From Candidozyma auris (Eukaryota; Ascomycota; Pichiomycetes; Serinales; Metschnikowiaceae), in the NCBI RefSeq assembly GCF_003013715.1, contig NC_072814.1, forward strand, positions 620,001 through 684,000: DNA of 64,000 nt, given 5' to 3'. The notes under the pieces were generated by a model. It did no database searches and was not told the origin of the DNA. It worked only from the letters and a program-made list of their open reading frames with translations. Both the position numbers and the translations under genes were made by a program. This document shows positions 38,646 to 48,670 of this stretch, in pieces. Within the stretch, counting starts at the first letter, position 1, and every line of letters begins with the position of its first letter.

Positions 38646-40598
38646 ATGTCATATTATAACCCTTACCTGAGCATGCCCCAACAATATATGGGCCTGCCAT
38701 ACTACCAATACTACACGCCTCCAGAGTCTAACGGACAGTTGCAGGGCCAGGATATGCATCCCTCTCAACTGCAACATCAACACCAGCATCAGCATCAGCA
38801 CCAGCACCCACACCAACACCCTCAGCTTTTTCAAAACCCTCACGGCGTTACGCAGTACGATCAATTTGTCGGACAACACGAGGATGTTGGTGGATTCTCA
38901 GGCGAAAGAGAGCAGCTGCCTTCTGCTGCTGGCCAATTTAACAATGGGGGTGACTTGTATGGTGTGGAAGAGAACAAGTACTACGATGACTCGGATCTCC
39001 CTGGAATCAGGCCTCCAAATCACCATCAGCTGTCCGCAGATGCAACCTTGAATCGCCAGATGCAAGAGTTGAATCTTGGAAATTTCCACCAATCGTCGGA
39101 CACTTCATTTCGTCCTTCGCCATTTAGTAACCCAAACACGCTCGAATTACCTCACACACCTTCGGGCGACATCCTCATCGGCGGCAGCGCTCAGCCAAGT
39201 ATGATTCCTGCCTCCCCTGGTGGTGGATCTAGTATGCCCGCTCAAGTGGCTCCTTCAAGAACTGTTTACTTAGGCAATATCCCCAGTGACATCGAGCCCA
39301 ATGAGTTGTTGGATTATGTCAGAAGTGGTATTTTGGAGAATGTTAAGATTTTGCCTTCGAAGAACTGTGCTTTTATTTCTTTTATTGATGCACAATCAGC
39401 ATTGTTGTTCCACTCTGACTGCATTTTGAAGAAGCTTCACATCAAGGGAAACGACATCAGGATTGGCTGGGGCAAAAACGCTCCAATTTTGCCAGCTGTT
39501 ATGGAAGCCATTCAAAGAGATGGGGCTACCCGTAACGTTTATTTGGGTAATTTGAACAATCCTGTTACGGGCGAGATGATCACCGAGGAGGAGTTGAGAG
39601 AAGACCTCTCCGCGTTCGGCGTTATTGACTGTATTAAAATCATTCCCGAGAAGGGCATCGCATTTATTCATTTCTTGTCCATATTGAGTGCCATCAGATG
39701 CGTGGCAAACTTGCCTTTGAAAGAGAAGTACTTGGACAAGAAGTGCTTCTATGGTAAGGACAGATGCGCTTTCATCACAAAAACTCAGCAGCACAACGCC
39801 GCTCAGTACTTGGGATTAGCTCCAGGAATGGAGCACGTTGTTACGGCTGCTGATAGAGAGTTCATTTCCAGTGCCTTGGTACAACAGTCTGCTGCTGCTG
39901 CCCAGATTGCTACCCAAGCTGGCGGTGCCAACAATTTGGGAAATAGAACCGTTTACTTGGGCAATTTGCACCAAGACTCGACAGTCGAGGAAATCTGCAA
40001 CGTTGTGAGAGGTGGTTTATTGCAGAGCATTCGTTTCTTGAGTGAACGCCACGTTTGCTTCATTACTTTTATCGATCCAATCGCGGCTGCCCAGTTCTTC
40101 GCTATGTGTCAATTGCATGGTTTGACAATCCACAACAGAAGGATAAAAGTCGGTTGGGGAAAACACTCGGGTCCTTTGTCAAATGCATTGTCTTTAGCGG
40201 TTTCAAATGGTGCGCTGAGAAATATCTACATTGGAAACATTACTGACTTTGAATATTACAACGCTAAGAAATTGAGAAAGGACTTCTCGAAGTTTGGTGA
40301 TATTGAGCAGATTAACTATCTTGAAGAGAAAAACTGTGCGTTCATCAACTTTGTCAACATTGCCAACGCAATTAAGGCAATCGATGGTATTAAATCTTTT
40401 GACGACTACAAAAAGCTCAAGATAAACTTTGGTAAGGACAGATGTGGCAACTTGCCAAGACAATTCCAAAATCAACAGCAGGTAAACTCCAATTTGAACT
40501 TACCTCAGTTTGCTAGCAGCATGACACAACCTAGTGACGACAGCTCATACTCCGAGACTGAGTTTGTTGATGAGACAACAAGAGAGGCCAGTCAGTGA
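38646..40598 (+). CDS. MRN1: RNA-binding protein Mrn1 (four RRMs)
   Basis: Mrn1 is a multi-RRM protein that binds many mRNAs, and in yeasts is linked to RSC, cell-wall and stress-related messages. The 650-residue protein has a low-complexity N-terminus rich in Q, H, P and Y, then four RRM-type units. Each has an RNP2-like TVYLGNI, NVYLGNL, TVYLGNL or NIYIGNI at about 208, 297, 437 and 527, and a matching RNP1-like CAFISF, IAFIHF, VCFITF or CAFINF. The start is the ATG at 38646. An imperfect CAN repeat at 38772-38823 encodes the His/Gln tract. Confidence 0.87.
   Translation: MSYYNPYLSMPQQYMGLPYYQYYTPPESNGQLQGQDMHPSQLQHQHQHQHQHQHPHQHPQLFQNPHGVTQYDQFVGQHEDVGGFSGEREQLPSAAGQFNNGGDLYGVEENKYYDDSDLPGIRPPNHHQLSADATLNRQMQELNLGNFHQSSDTSFRPSPFSNPNTLELPHTPSGDILIGGSAQPSMIPASPGGGSSMPAQVAPSRTVYLGNIPSDIEPNELLDYVRSGILENVKILPSKNCAFISFIDAQSALLFHSDCILKKLHIKGNDIRIGWGKNAPILPAVMEAIQRDGATRNVYLGNLNNPVTGEMITEEELREDLSAFGVIDCIKIIPEKGIAFIHFLSILSAIRCVANLPLKEKYLDKKCFYGKDRCAFITKTQQHNAAQYLGLAPGMEHVVTAADREFISSALVQQSAAAAQIATQAGGANNLGNRTVYLGNLHQDSTVEEICNVVRGGLLQSIRFLSERHVCFITFIDPIAAAQFFAMCQLHGLTIHNRRIKVGWGKHSGPLSNALSLAVSNGALRNIYIGNITDFEYYNAKKLRKDFSKFGDIEQINYLEEKNCAFINFVNIANAIKAIDGIKSFDDYKKLKINFGKDRCGNLPRQFQNQQQVNSNLNLPQFASSMTQPSDDSSYSETEFVDETTREASQ
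38772..38823 (+). repeat. Imperfect CAN trinucleotide tract in MRN1
   Basis: Alternating CAA/CAG and CAT/CAC codons encode about nine Gln-His pairs with two prolines. The codon mixture suggests age rather than recent slippage. Confidence 0.6.
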
Positions 40599-40681
40599 GT
40601 ATTTAAAGACACTTCATTTGACTCATGTATTACAATAGCATTCACGGTACATATAAACTAATAATTCATTTCTAAACTATA

Positions 40682-41419
40682 TCACATTTTTGGTAGGAAA
40701 TTGATGAGAACGAGAGCAATGACAAAAACAAAGAGAACTAAAAGCGACGTTTTTAGAAGAAAAAATAGACTGATCTTGCCGCCACTTTTGCCAACAAGAT
40801 AGCCATTGAGATTCGTACCTACTGTCTGCATCAAAGACAGATTCTTCAACATACGTTCACCGGTCTCATCAACAACTTTGGTGTCTTCTGTTATTTTCGA
40901 GGATAAGGATAATGCTGCGCTTTTGAGATCAGTTGCGAGACTCGTGAGATCCTTCAAGATATTCTCTTGCATAGTTTCATGATACTCGTTGCCTTGCTCT
41001 GCCCTTTTGTCGTCAATCAAAGATGTAGACGTTCCATCTGCAAGAAGGCGCTTTCGGAGGGACGTCAAATCGTTTCTTGGGTCGTCCTTTTCCACTAATT
41101 CTGAAGAGGACTGACCTATAGGGTCTGTTTGTGGAGGGTATTCGTACCGCTTTCTGGCCAAGTCTGCTTCCAATGCTTTCTGGTTTTTGAACAGAATCTC
41201 ATCGATCAATGCCGAGAGCTCATTGAGTTTAGCGTGTGTGTATTCGTAGTCCTTACTATTCTTGTGACCGTTCAAAGCTCGTAGCAAATGAGGTAAATCT
41301 GTTTGGACTCTTCGAAGAGATATGCTTTGTACATAAGGATCAGCAGAGCTAGCGTAAGACTGAAGGTCTTGCTTGTGTCTCGATATGATGAGTTGAATAG
41401 CAGATGGATCAAGAGACAT
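40682..41419 (-). CDS. USE1: ER Q-SNARE Use1
   Basis: Use1 works with Ufe1, Sec20 and Sec22 in Golgi-to-ER retrograde fusion. I chose the ATG at 41419 (MSLDPSAIQLI), giving 245 residues, the same length as S. cerevisiae Use1. The upstream frame is open but starts without ATG and looks non-conserved. A heptad SNARE region runs from MQENILKDLTSLATDLKSAA to TEDTKVVDETGERMLKNLSLM (about 155-205), then a C-terminal membrane anchor SLLVLFVFVIALVLINFL. It converges with MRN1, 83 bp away. Confidence 0.75.
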   Translation of the reverse strand: MSLDPSAIQLIISRHKQDLQSYASSADPYVQSISLRRVQTDLPHLLRALNGHKNSKDYEYTHAKLNELSALIDEILFKNQKALEADLARKRYEYPPQTDPIGQSSSELVEKDDPRNDLTSLRKRLLADGTSTSLIDDKRAEQGNEYHETMQENILKDLTSLATDLKSAALSLSSKITEDTKVVDETGERMLKNLSLMQTVGTNLNGYLVGKSGGKISLFFLLKTSLLVLFVFVIALVLINFLPKM

Positions 41420-42004
41420 AGTGAGTAGTATGCAACTGGAAGTTCTGTTGATTATGCGCGTTGCTAAAAGGTGAGAAGATAGTAGAACACGGAATATTAA
41501 GGCTACATCAGTGAGCTCACAAAGGAACTCGGGAATCAAAATATGTTGAAAGAGATGCATACAATTAATGTTTTCCTTCAGAGGTGTCATGAGCACATGA
41601 GCCCAGTAACAGGGAAAATAAAGCCTAGGATAAATTCGAAATGAGTACAAGGTATCTAGGGAGCAGAGGTAGTTAAATTCAATGTCACTGGTATGAGACA
41701 ATTCATTGACTCATAAGACTTACAGGTCTGTGTTTGATGGCTTTTGCCTTGCCCTTAACTTAATGTAAGCCCCACTACTATCAAACGACGGCACGTAGGA
41801 AATTCGACCGCTGTTAGCGAAAAGGGTTTGATTCTTGCTCTAAGGCTCCCGCCACAAAGTGGCGTACAATAGGTTCAAATGAATTTTGGGGAAACCCCAA
41901 TGACAACTGAACGTGCTGGGAGCCTTAGAGAAAGAAGAGAAGAGAGAGAAAAAAAAATGTATACTCGATGGATGCCTAGCACAACATGTGCAGTCCCTGC
42001 CACT

Positions 42005-42014
42005 TGGTTGCGAA
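42005..42014 (+). promoter_or_regulatory. TGGYTGCRAA motif copy
   Basis: TGGTTGCGAA, 585 nt from the USE1 start and 1.4 kb from the WSC-family start. Confidence 0.5.
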
Positions 42015-42392
42015 AAAGGTCAGGGCAGGCAAGCGCTGCTAGTTGGGCGACATATCTCAATTCGCCAGCGTAGTCACAAAATGCAAGACATCTTCGAGAC
42101 GTTCACAACGACATCAGGACGAGAATTGTCGACCGTTTCTTTGTAAGAGAGGACATCAAGTGGTGTACTGTTCGGGCTGGCGATCGATCTGAGGCCGGCA
42201 GGTAGGAAGGAACAAGAGACTTAGCAGAAGAAGAGAAGTCAGAATCGAAGGACAAAAAGACGAGATCCAGGAATCAACAGGAAGCATCAATCGAAGGGAC
42301 CCGATCCACGCCATCTCTATCACGTGATGTTTTTGCTGTGATCTCGCCAGTGTCCAGCTGAGAGCTTCGTTAACCGCACCGCCGTTGATTAG

Positions 42393-42411
42393 CCGCCCAA
42401 GCCTTGGGCGG
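42393..42411. repeat. 19-bp perfect palindrome CCGCCCAAG-C-CTTGGGCGG
   Basis: Two 9-bp arms with a single central base, GC-rich in an otherwise ordinary stretch. The CCG...CGG ends suggest a dimeric zinc-cluster factor site, but this is an inference. Confidence 0.5.
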
Positions 42412-42639
42412 GCGCGACAGCGTGGACAGCGCGAACGTAGAGAAGCCTAGAAGAATTCGAGGAGCAGAATGAACAGGCGATGTTAGAAAGTGACGATATG
42501 ACTAAAGGAAGAAAAGTGGATGGGAAAGCCACAAAACCGCCTTAGGCAAAAATGTTATATTCTGTCTTTTCTCCCTTTTTATTTTTTTTATTACACTCAA
42601 GAATACCGCTCCTTTCTAGATCAAGTGCCGATCCCGTCT

Positions 42640-42649
42640 TGGCTGCGAA
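42640..42649 (+). promoter_or_regulatory. TGGYTGCRAA motif copy
   Basis: Exact TGGCTGCGAA, 768 nt before the WSC-family start. Confidence 0.5.
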
Positions 42650-43417
42650 AAAAATGATCTCTCGTGTGCTCTGTCTCCCACATGTCGCTTCCCTCGCTAC
42701 CCCGGGCCCCACAACCCTGCCCTGCCCAGGCACTGCTGTCCATAGTTTGCCCCTACCCCTGAATCTTCTGCTTTCTGTAATCGCTTCACTGACACTCTAT
42801 ACCCTCTGAGTTTTATTTTATTTTTTTTTTAATTTGTTCTTTTTTTTGGCCCAAAAATTCACTGGCATCAACAAAAAATCTAAATCATTCCCTCTCTCTT
42901 AAAAACACATACGTATGATGGCCTTTTTTTGTGCTGTTTTTCCCTTCTTTTGTATGGCTCTGCCTCCTTTTCTTTTTCTCCTCCCTCCTGGCGCCTGCCC
43001 AAACTGACCTCGCTTTTCCCTCAATCGCGCCTCTGCCTGAGCCTCCCTGCACCGTCGGGTTCATCTATTTTTGTTTTTGTTTGGCCAATGCTCTCTCACC
43101 TGCCTGCGTTTTTTTTCTGTGTGCACATTGACCCTTGATACCATTCAGACCCTTGACATTCTTTCCACCTTCTTCTTCCACAAACATCAACAACACTTCC
43201 ACAACACATAGCCTTAGCCTAGTGTGCATCCTTCTTGCTAAAGGCCCCTTTCGCTACTTAGAAGCCGCTTCGTTCCATTCCCATCGCTAAGTGCTACTTT
43301 TCACTTCATCCGGCCTTCCCTGATCCGGAGGGTTCTTCTTTTTTTTTCCATTCTTCTTGTTCCATTCTCCCCTTTCGCTAGGTTCTTTAACTTATCCCGT
43401 TTACCATTTACTTCGCC

Positions 43418-43776
43418 ATGCTTGCGCTATTTGCTTTCCTAATACTTGCCCTCCAGCATGCTAGCGCCGACAGCTTCTCCAAGTTGGGCTGTTTCAAACA
43501 GTCTGATCTACTGTCCTACTTGTCTAAAGAGGACTCATTCATGTATCAGTCCCTGGGTCACTGTCAGGGCGCCTGTCAGGGCAAAGCCGTGGCAGCTCTC
43601 ATCGACGGTAAGAACTGCTACTGTGGGCTGTCAATCCCAGAACTGAGCCTTGAGGTTTCCAGCTCAAACTGTGATTCGCCTTGTCAGGGTTACGACAAAG
43701 AGAACTGTGGTGGCAGCGGGTACTTCGACGTTTATGTCAACGCCGATGTTGAAGCGTCCACCGTGGGCGCCTCCTC

Positions 43777-43815
<39 letters not shown>

Positions 43816-44602
43816 CAAGACTACATCTTCCTCCTCAAGCTCAACTTCCTCGTCAAGTTCAACGTCCACCACATCCACATCGTCATTCTCGTCATCTTCC
43901 GCATCGTCATCTCCATCAACTTCCGCCACGTCTTCGTCCTCGCTGTCGGAATCCTCGCCCCTGACAACGGAATCGTCGCTGTCGTCTGAAAAAGCCGATT
44001 CTGCCAGCGTCACCACCCTCGTTTCCACAGCAACTGCCAACCCTAGCAGAACCAGGAGCTCCTCTGTTGTTGAAGTTACCACCACAATAAGGTCTGGTGC
44101 GTCAACGCTGGCTTCCTCTCTGAATCTGCCAAATCACAAAGAATCCGACTCGGGCTCGAAGTCTTTGTCGGGCGGAAGCATTGCAGGTATTGTCATTGGC
44201 TGTGTTGCTGGTGTGGGTCTACTAGCCGGACTAATTATATTTTTCTTTTGGTGGAGGCGCCGGAGAGAGGAAGAGGATGACGATGACGAGCAGTTTTTCG
44301 ACATGGGCGGTAACAACGACAAATCGTTCAATCTGATGGCACCAAACCCATTCGTTGCTGGAGGTGCAGCAGCTGCTACGCAAGGCGGGCACGCTCACAA
44401 TAACTCTAACACTACCAGGTCGTACTCCTCAAACAACGAAGATGCATTCTTCTACGAGGCACGCAACCCTAATAATCAAGCTCCTCCCACAGAGGATTAT
44501 TTGAGGCCGCCAGAAGAGTTCGGCCGCCGACGCCTATCAAACGGGTCGTTGCCTGATATGGTTCAGCGCAATCCCGGATCATTGAAAGTTGTGAACACGT
44601 AA
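43418..44602 (+). CDS. WSC-family cell-wall stress sensor
   Basis: This protein is likely a plasma-membrane mechanosensor feeding Rho1 and the cell-wall-integrity pathway. The 394 residues comprise a signal peptide (1-17), an eight-Cys WSC domain (about 22-108, with LGHCQGACQGKAVAALIDGKNCYCG split across it), a Ser/Thr-rich O-mannosylated stalk (115-250), one TM segment (SIAGIVIGCVAGVGLLAGLI, about 252-275) with RRRR after it, and a cytosolic tail with NPFV and acidic residues. CTG codons inside the Ser stalk and in YQSxGHC fit Ser better than Leu. The exact paralogue (WSC1-4) is not resolved. Confidence 0.88.
43778..43813 (+). repeat. (TCG)12 microsatellite coding for serine
   Basis: Twelve uninterrupted in-frame TCG codons in the stalk of the WSC-family sensor. 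Pure repeats of this length tend to vary between strains. Confidence 0.9.
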
Positions 44603-45018
44603 TGGGGGGTATTCATGCGATGTCGTTGGGTTGCAAGCGAGGCACTACACAATCGCGCCGACTCATGAAACAAACATACAAAAATACAAAGGTCACGTTT
44701 TGCCGTTACGGTGACATCCGACTCATGGCTAATTGAGGTCTAGATCACATTTTTTATATTCAAACGGCACTTTGTCAATGGTTAATACATCAAATCAATT
44801 CACGATATAGATCATGTATATTGTCTTCAGCGAAGGGTTCTGGAAATCGATTATATGCATCCTGGAAACTTCCGCGCATCTCGGTACTGCAAGCGGTCGT
44901 GTTACATAACAGTATGATAATTCCGAAGGAGGTGACAACGAAAGTAGCTCACTCCTGACGATCGTGGCATGATATAAAATGAGATTGAAGAGAGGAATAA
45001 ATGATAATCTTGCCGTTT

Positions 45019-45317
45019 CTGCATACAGAAGTTAGTACCCACTTGCCAGTTGCTTGCTCATCATAAATAGTCCGTCTGGGCGCACGTAGCGTGAATGTAA
45101 ATGATAGTTTTGTAACACCGACCCCCAATGATGTCATGCCTAGCAATTTCACACACGTCGCTTCCACATAGTTCCGTTAAGATGAGCATATTATTGGTCG
45201 ATCAAGGCCAACCTGAGGAATGTAGTAAAGATGAATTCAGACTGCTAGTTGACTTGGTACGACACCCCCTTGTCGACTCGATATCTCGCTCAACCACATG
45301 GCGTCAATCGAACATAC
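45019..45317 (-). ncRNA. Candidate minus-strand intron in a non-coding transcript
   Basis: On the minus strand, GTATGT begins at 45317, a perfect TACTAAC lies at 45037-45031 and the acceptor CAG ends at 45019. Length is 299 nt. No coding exons were recognised on either side. A single ATGATGA near the branch site has no matching D box. Possibly a non-coding host gene; the RNA product, if any, is unknown. Confidence 0.35.
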
Positions 45318-45597
45318 ACTCCCGTTCATGAATTCCGTCTTATACCACGTACTTTTCCTTATTTCACTTTGATTCTTGGGAAATCTTCAGAGGTGATTTA
45401 AAACCTCTCTGGCTAAAGCTTCACTAGATTTCCATGTAGCTGCACATGAAAATAAGAGGAAGATAGTCCCCAACTAAACATGTACAATTCTTTGGTTGCA
45501 ATCATTGGTGCGAGTGTGGAAAAGAGAGGTACTGTTTCTCGCGGCTTCAAACGTTGAAGTCCGCTGGGAGTTCACAGTTTGTCTCAGATCTGCTCCC

Positions 45598-45607
45598 TGG
45601 CTGCAAA
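45598..45607 (+). promoter_or_regulatory. TGGYTGCRAA motif copy
   Basis: TGGCTGCAAA, 840 nt before the PIN2-like start. Confidence 0.5.
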
Positions 45608-46010
45608 ATGCAACCTACGATGAAGAAGGCCCAACAAAAAAAAGCAGCACATTTCAACTTGTCATGAACGCACTTCATCCAATAAATTCACCTCACCTAT
45701 TCGTTAAAAATTCCTACACTTTCCCTATACACTTTCCTTTTCAATTCCCGCTTTCCTCCTCCCTTTCATGCCTGGACCTTGTCCTGGCAGAATCACTACC
45801 GACCTGCATATAACCACCACGACCCACCCTCTCCCAGCTTCACCCCATCTTCACAGAGATCTTCAAAAAAAAATTCGAATTTAAAACAATTCAAACTCCC
45901 TTGAGCCTCCACAACTCCAACCAATCATCCCCTGATACTACACATTGAAAAGTCATCCACAATAATACACCGCCAGCCACCACACAGCCGCGAACGAGAC
46001 CAACCGCCAC

Positions 46011-46020
46011 TGGCTGCGAA
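46011..46020 (+). promoter_or_regulatory. TGGYTGCRAA motif copy
   Basis: Exact TGGCTGCGAA, 427 nt before the PIN2-like start. Confidence 0.5.
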
Positions 46021-46447
46021 TCATCAGCGACCCGATCCAGAACCACCGCAGCACCAACACCGGCGCCAGCCGCAAGCGAACCACCACGGAGCCATCACGC
46101 ATTATCTATATGTGCAAATTATCGCATATCATTCAAAAATCATCAAAGTCGTCTTGTATGCGCCTACTCAGATTCTTAAAATAGCTCTACAGGACCCCAA
46201 GGGCATCACCGTGCAGCACAAAAGATGAGGAACCGCGCCTGGCAGCGCCGTGCCCCAGTGACACAGGAGGCGGAGGGCTGAGAATAAAAGGTGTCCTTCG
46301 CCCAGAGAAGGTCCAATTTCTCCTGCTCTGTTTGTTTCTTTCTTATCTATTCACATTTCGACGCATACTTGCTTCTGCTACAATTTTCTCAAATCGAGCT
46401 TTTTGTTCCATTTGCGTTCCTCACTTCCGTTCATCAATCCAACTTAA

Positions 46448-46864
46448 ATGTACATTCCACAGCCCTCGAGCGCCATCAGTGTGCTCGCTCTGAGAGACAT
46501 CAAGTCCACCGCCGAATCCTTCAAGTCGTGGGACACGTGCATGGACAACAAAACGTGCAAGATCGTCGCCATCGTGGGCATTGTGCTAGCGGTAGTGGTG
46601 GCCATCAGCATTCTCACCACGCTTGTACGCTGCTGCTGTCTTGGGCTCAGCTGTGCTCAGGCGGTGTGCTGCTGCTGCTCGAGAGGCCCCCGCGGCTCCA
46701 GGAGAAGCGAGCCAGTTCAGACCCACGATCCCTTCCACAATGCGAACATGTACCCTAGAAACCAGCCCATGGCTCAGGCCCAGCCGGCGTATTATCCGGT
46801 AAACAGTTACGATTCGTATAAGCAGAATCCTTATACGGTAGGGAGTGGATATAGGGCGACCTAG
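46448..46864 (+). CDS. PIN2: Pin2-like single-pass membrane protein
   Basis: S. cerevisiae Pin2 is an exomer-dependent plasma-membrane protein with a prion-like tail. This 138-residue protein shares its diagnostic block: FKSWDTCMDNKTCKIVAIVGIVLA (about 24-47) versus FRSWDTCMDNKACKIIAIVGIVLA. The block leads into one TM segment and a Cys-rich juxtamembrane patch (RCCCLGLSC, VCCCCS), probably palmitoylated. The tail is much shorter than in S. cerevisiae (282 residues) but keeps Tyr, Asn and Gln. The start is the ATG at 46448, after an unusually long intergenic region. Confidence 0.75.
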   Translation: MYIPQPSSAISVLALRDIKSTAESFKSWDTCMDNKTCKIVAIVGIVLAVVVAISILTTLVRCCCLGLSCAQAVCCCCSRGPRGSRRSEPVQTHDPFHNANMYPRNQPMAQAQPAYYPVNSYDSYKQNPYTVGSGYRAT

Positions 46865-47129
46865 CTGGCAGAGCAGCGAGACTAGGAGATACAGAGTAGT
46901 CGAGCTGGTGCTAGCTGAGCTAGGGTTTGCGAGCAGACTACCACCATTATATATTTTTGAAATTACGACTGGTACGATAGAGAATTGTAAAATGAGTAAA
47001 TTTTAGGGGCTTTACCGCCATTGACAGTATGAGGTCTAAAGTAAGGTTTGGTGATGGTTAGACATTGCTGGAATGCCGTACAAATGATAAAATCGCAGGG
47101 CCCCAGTGGCATCAGTCTGCTCGAGAAAA

Positions 47130-47139
47130 TGGTTGCGAA
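47130..47139 (+). promoter_or_regulatory. TGGYTGCRAA motif copy
   Basis: TGGTTGCGAA, 654 nt before the RPL23 start. Confidence 0.5.
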
Positions 47140-47445
47140 AAGTTCGCTCTCATGGCTATCGAATAACGGAATCGATAGAATCAGACTGAGCTGTGCCAAC
47201 TTTAAATTCTCAAATGCACACAACTTTTAAAAGCGGGGGGAGAACTAATCTCCTTTCTAAGTGTTCATAGACATGAGTCATTCCTCAGAGTCAGGCACCA
47301 GAATTGATGAAGAAAGTGAACTGTCTCCTGGTAGTGGCCCAAGACAGTCGCATGAAATTGAATTAGTGAAACTGTGAGGTGGCCTGTCAAGGGGTCCTCG
47401 CTTACAATGAATCGCTCATAGCTTTCAAGCATCGTCGTCAGATCA

Positions 47446-47455
47446 TGGCTGCAAA
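47446..47455 (+). promoter_or_regulatory. TGGYTGCRAA motif copy
   Basis: TGGCTGCAAA, 338 nt before the RPL23 start. Confidence 0.5.
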
Positions 47456-47636
47456 TGTCTTAGTGGGCAACCAAGGACACAGAGACTACGGCTGGTTCCT
47501 TGTGACTTTATCCATTTTCTTGATTTGAACACACATTTCGTCGCAATCAGGCGTCACGGGCGTCCTAGCAGTATATTTCTGCAACTTGTATTGCTCTGGT
47601 CTGCCTCTTTCCTCACTAATGTGACTACTAAACACC

Positions 47637-47644
47637 TTAGGGCT
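47637..47644 (+). promoter_or_regulatory. Tbf1-type site TTAGGGCT before RPL23
   Basis: TTAGGGCT is the reverse complement of ARCCCTAA, the Tbf1 motif known at ribosomal protein genes in CTG-clade yeasts. It lies 149 nt before the ATG. Confidence 0.55.
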
Positions 47645-47793
47645 GGTGCCCTCGCGCCCTTAACTATGGCCGCTGCTATACATGTTGCATACATGCAGTC
47701 TCTTCACCAAAAAATTTTTCGCACTACCCTGCCTCACTCACCAGAAGAAAAAAATTCAATCGTTTCTCATACTCCATCTACACATAATCAAAC

Positions 47794-48485
47794 ATGTCTG
47801 GTTCTGGTGCTTCCGGTAACAAGTTCCGTATGTCTGTATGTACCATTTGAATTATACCGTCCTTTTTTCATTTCAGCCAGAGATGAGTATTCCAATTCAC
47901 CCCAACCATGGCCACCTGAGAAGCCTTCAAGAATTTCATCATTTTCCTCCCGAACCGAAATATTTAAGCTCCATTGAACGGAAATTTGTTCAACTTTTAG
48001 AGAATCCGTTTTGAAATGTGCTTTTATTATCAATTTGAATCTCTCAGATGACCATTAATCAAGGGTTGTTCTCTCATCTTTGGCTCCTCCTCTAACATGT
48101 ACTAACAAACTAGTTGGGTTTGCCAGTCGGCGCCGTTGTCAACTGTTGTGACAACTCTGGTGCCAGAAACCTTTACATTCTTGCCGTCAAGGGTTTCGGT
48201 GCTAGATTGAACAGATTGCCTGCTGCCTCTGCCGGTGACATGGTGATGGCCACCGTCAAGAAGGGTAAGCCAGAGTTGAGAAAGAAGGTTATGCCAGCCA
48301 TTGTTGTTAGACAAGCTAGACCATGGAGAAGAAAGGACGGTACCTACTTGTACTTTGAGGACAACGCTGGTGTCATTGTCAACCCTAAGGGTGAAATGAA
48401 GGGTTCTGCCATCACTGGTCCAGTTGCCAAGGAGTGTGCTGACTTGTGGCCAAGAATTGCCTCCAACTCCGGTGTGGTGGTTTAA
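47794..48485 (+). CDS. RPL23: 60S ribosomal protein uL14 (Rpl23), one intron
   Basis: Rpl23 (uL14) is a universal large-subunit protein at the intersubunit face. Exon 1 is 47794-47835 (14 codons, [14 protein letters not shown]) and exon 2 is 48114-48485, starting [11 protein letters not shown]; together 137 residues, as in S. cerevisiae. Exon 2 covers the whole conserved core ([51 protein letters not shown]). Codon choice is strongly biased, with no CTG, as expected for high expression. Translation beginning at 48114 would be artificial (TTG). Confidence 0.97.
47836..48113 (+). other. RPL23 intron
   Basis: This 278-nt intron has GTATGT at 47836, TACTAAC at 48100-48106 and acceptor TAG ending at 48113. 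A second GTATGT (47828-47833) lies 8 nt upstream and overlaps the end of exon 1. I found no snoRNA elements inside. Confidence 0.93.
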
Positions 48486-48670
48486 AGGAAATTCTCCTAC
48501 TTGGCTTCTTCATTCACCCTCACGACCCCATTGTATATCATACATTAATCATTTGACATAGTCTGGAACCATTTGTAGCTACACTGGTAAAACATCACCG
48601 ACAAATGTGTACTATAGATACATTCTTGATACATAGCATGGAATGGTCATAAATCATTGACTTCATGAAT

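Larger units (their letters stand above)
41420..43417. other. 2-kb intergenic region USE1 / WSC-family gene
   Basis: This long region holds two TGGYTGCRAA copies, one CACGTG (42321-42326) far from any start, and a perfect 9-bp-arm palindrome at 42393-42411. From about 42800 to 43410 the top strand is strongly pyrimidine-rich (C/T runs), which would form a long leader for the WSC-family gene. Several short ORFs within the pyrimidine-rich part are compositional artefacts. No RNA gene was identified. Confidence 0.55.
44603..46447. other. 1.8-kb intergenic region WSC-family gene / PIN2-like
   Basis: The region holds two TGGYTGCRAA copies and, on the minus strand, an intron-like signature at 45019-45317. 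The last 600 bp are C/A-rich with runs of CCACC. No convincing protein gene: the 105-codon ORF at 45496 lacks support. Confidence 0.5.
46865..47793. other. RPL23 promoter region
   Basis: This 929-bp gap upstream of RPL23 contains two TGGYTGCRAA copies and a TTAGGGCT element. Small ORFs on either strand are not supported. Confidence 0.55.

Noticed and set aside
41420..41701. N-terminal extension of USE1
   Set aside because: Open but non-ATG start, not SNARE-like; the 245-residue form matches the family length.
41840..41895. GGTTCAAATGA as a tRNA B-box
   Set aside because: No A-box at the right spacing and no acceptor stem; nowhere in the window did I find a convincing tRNA.
42929..43138. Hydrophobic ORFs in the leader of the WSC-family gene
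   Set aside because: Artefacts of a C/T-rich strand; several frames give similar Phe/Leu/Ser/Pro strings.
44949..45167. 72-codon minus-strand ORF across the candidate orphan intron
   Set aside because: No homology recognised, and it crosses the proposed splice acceptor; compositional coherence is weak.
47525..47977. 150-codon ORF running into RPL23 exon 1 and intron
   Set aside because: Different frame from RPL23 and it includes the intron; a chance open frame.
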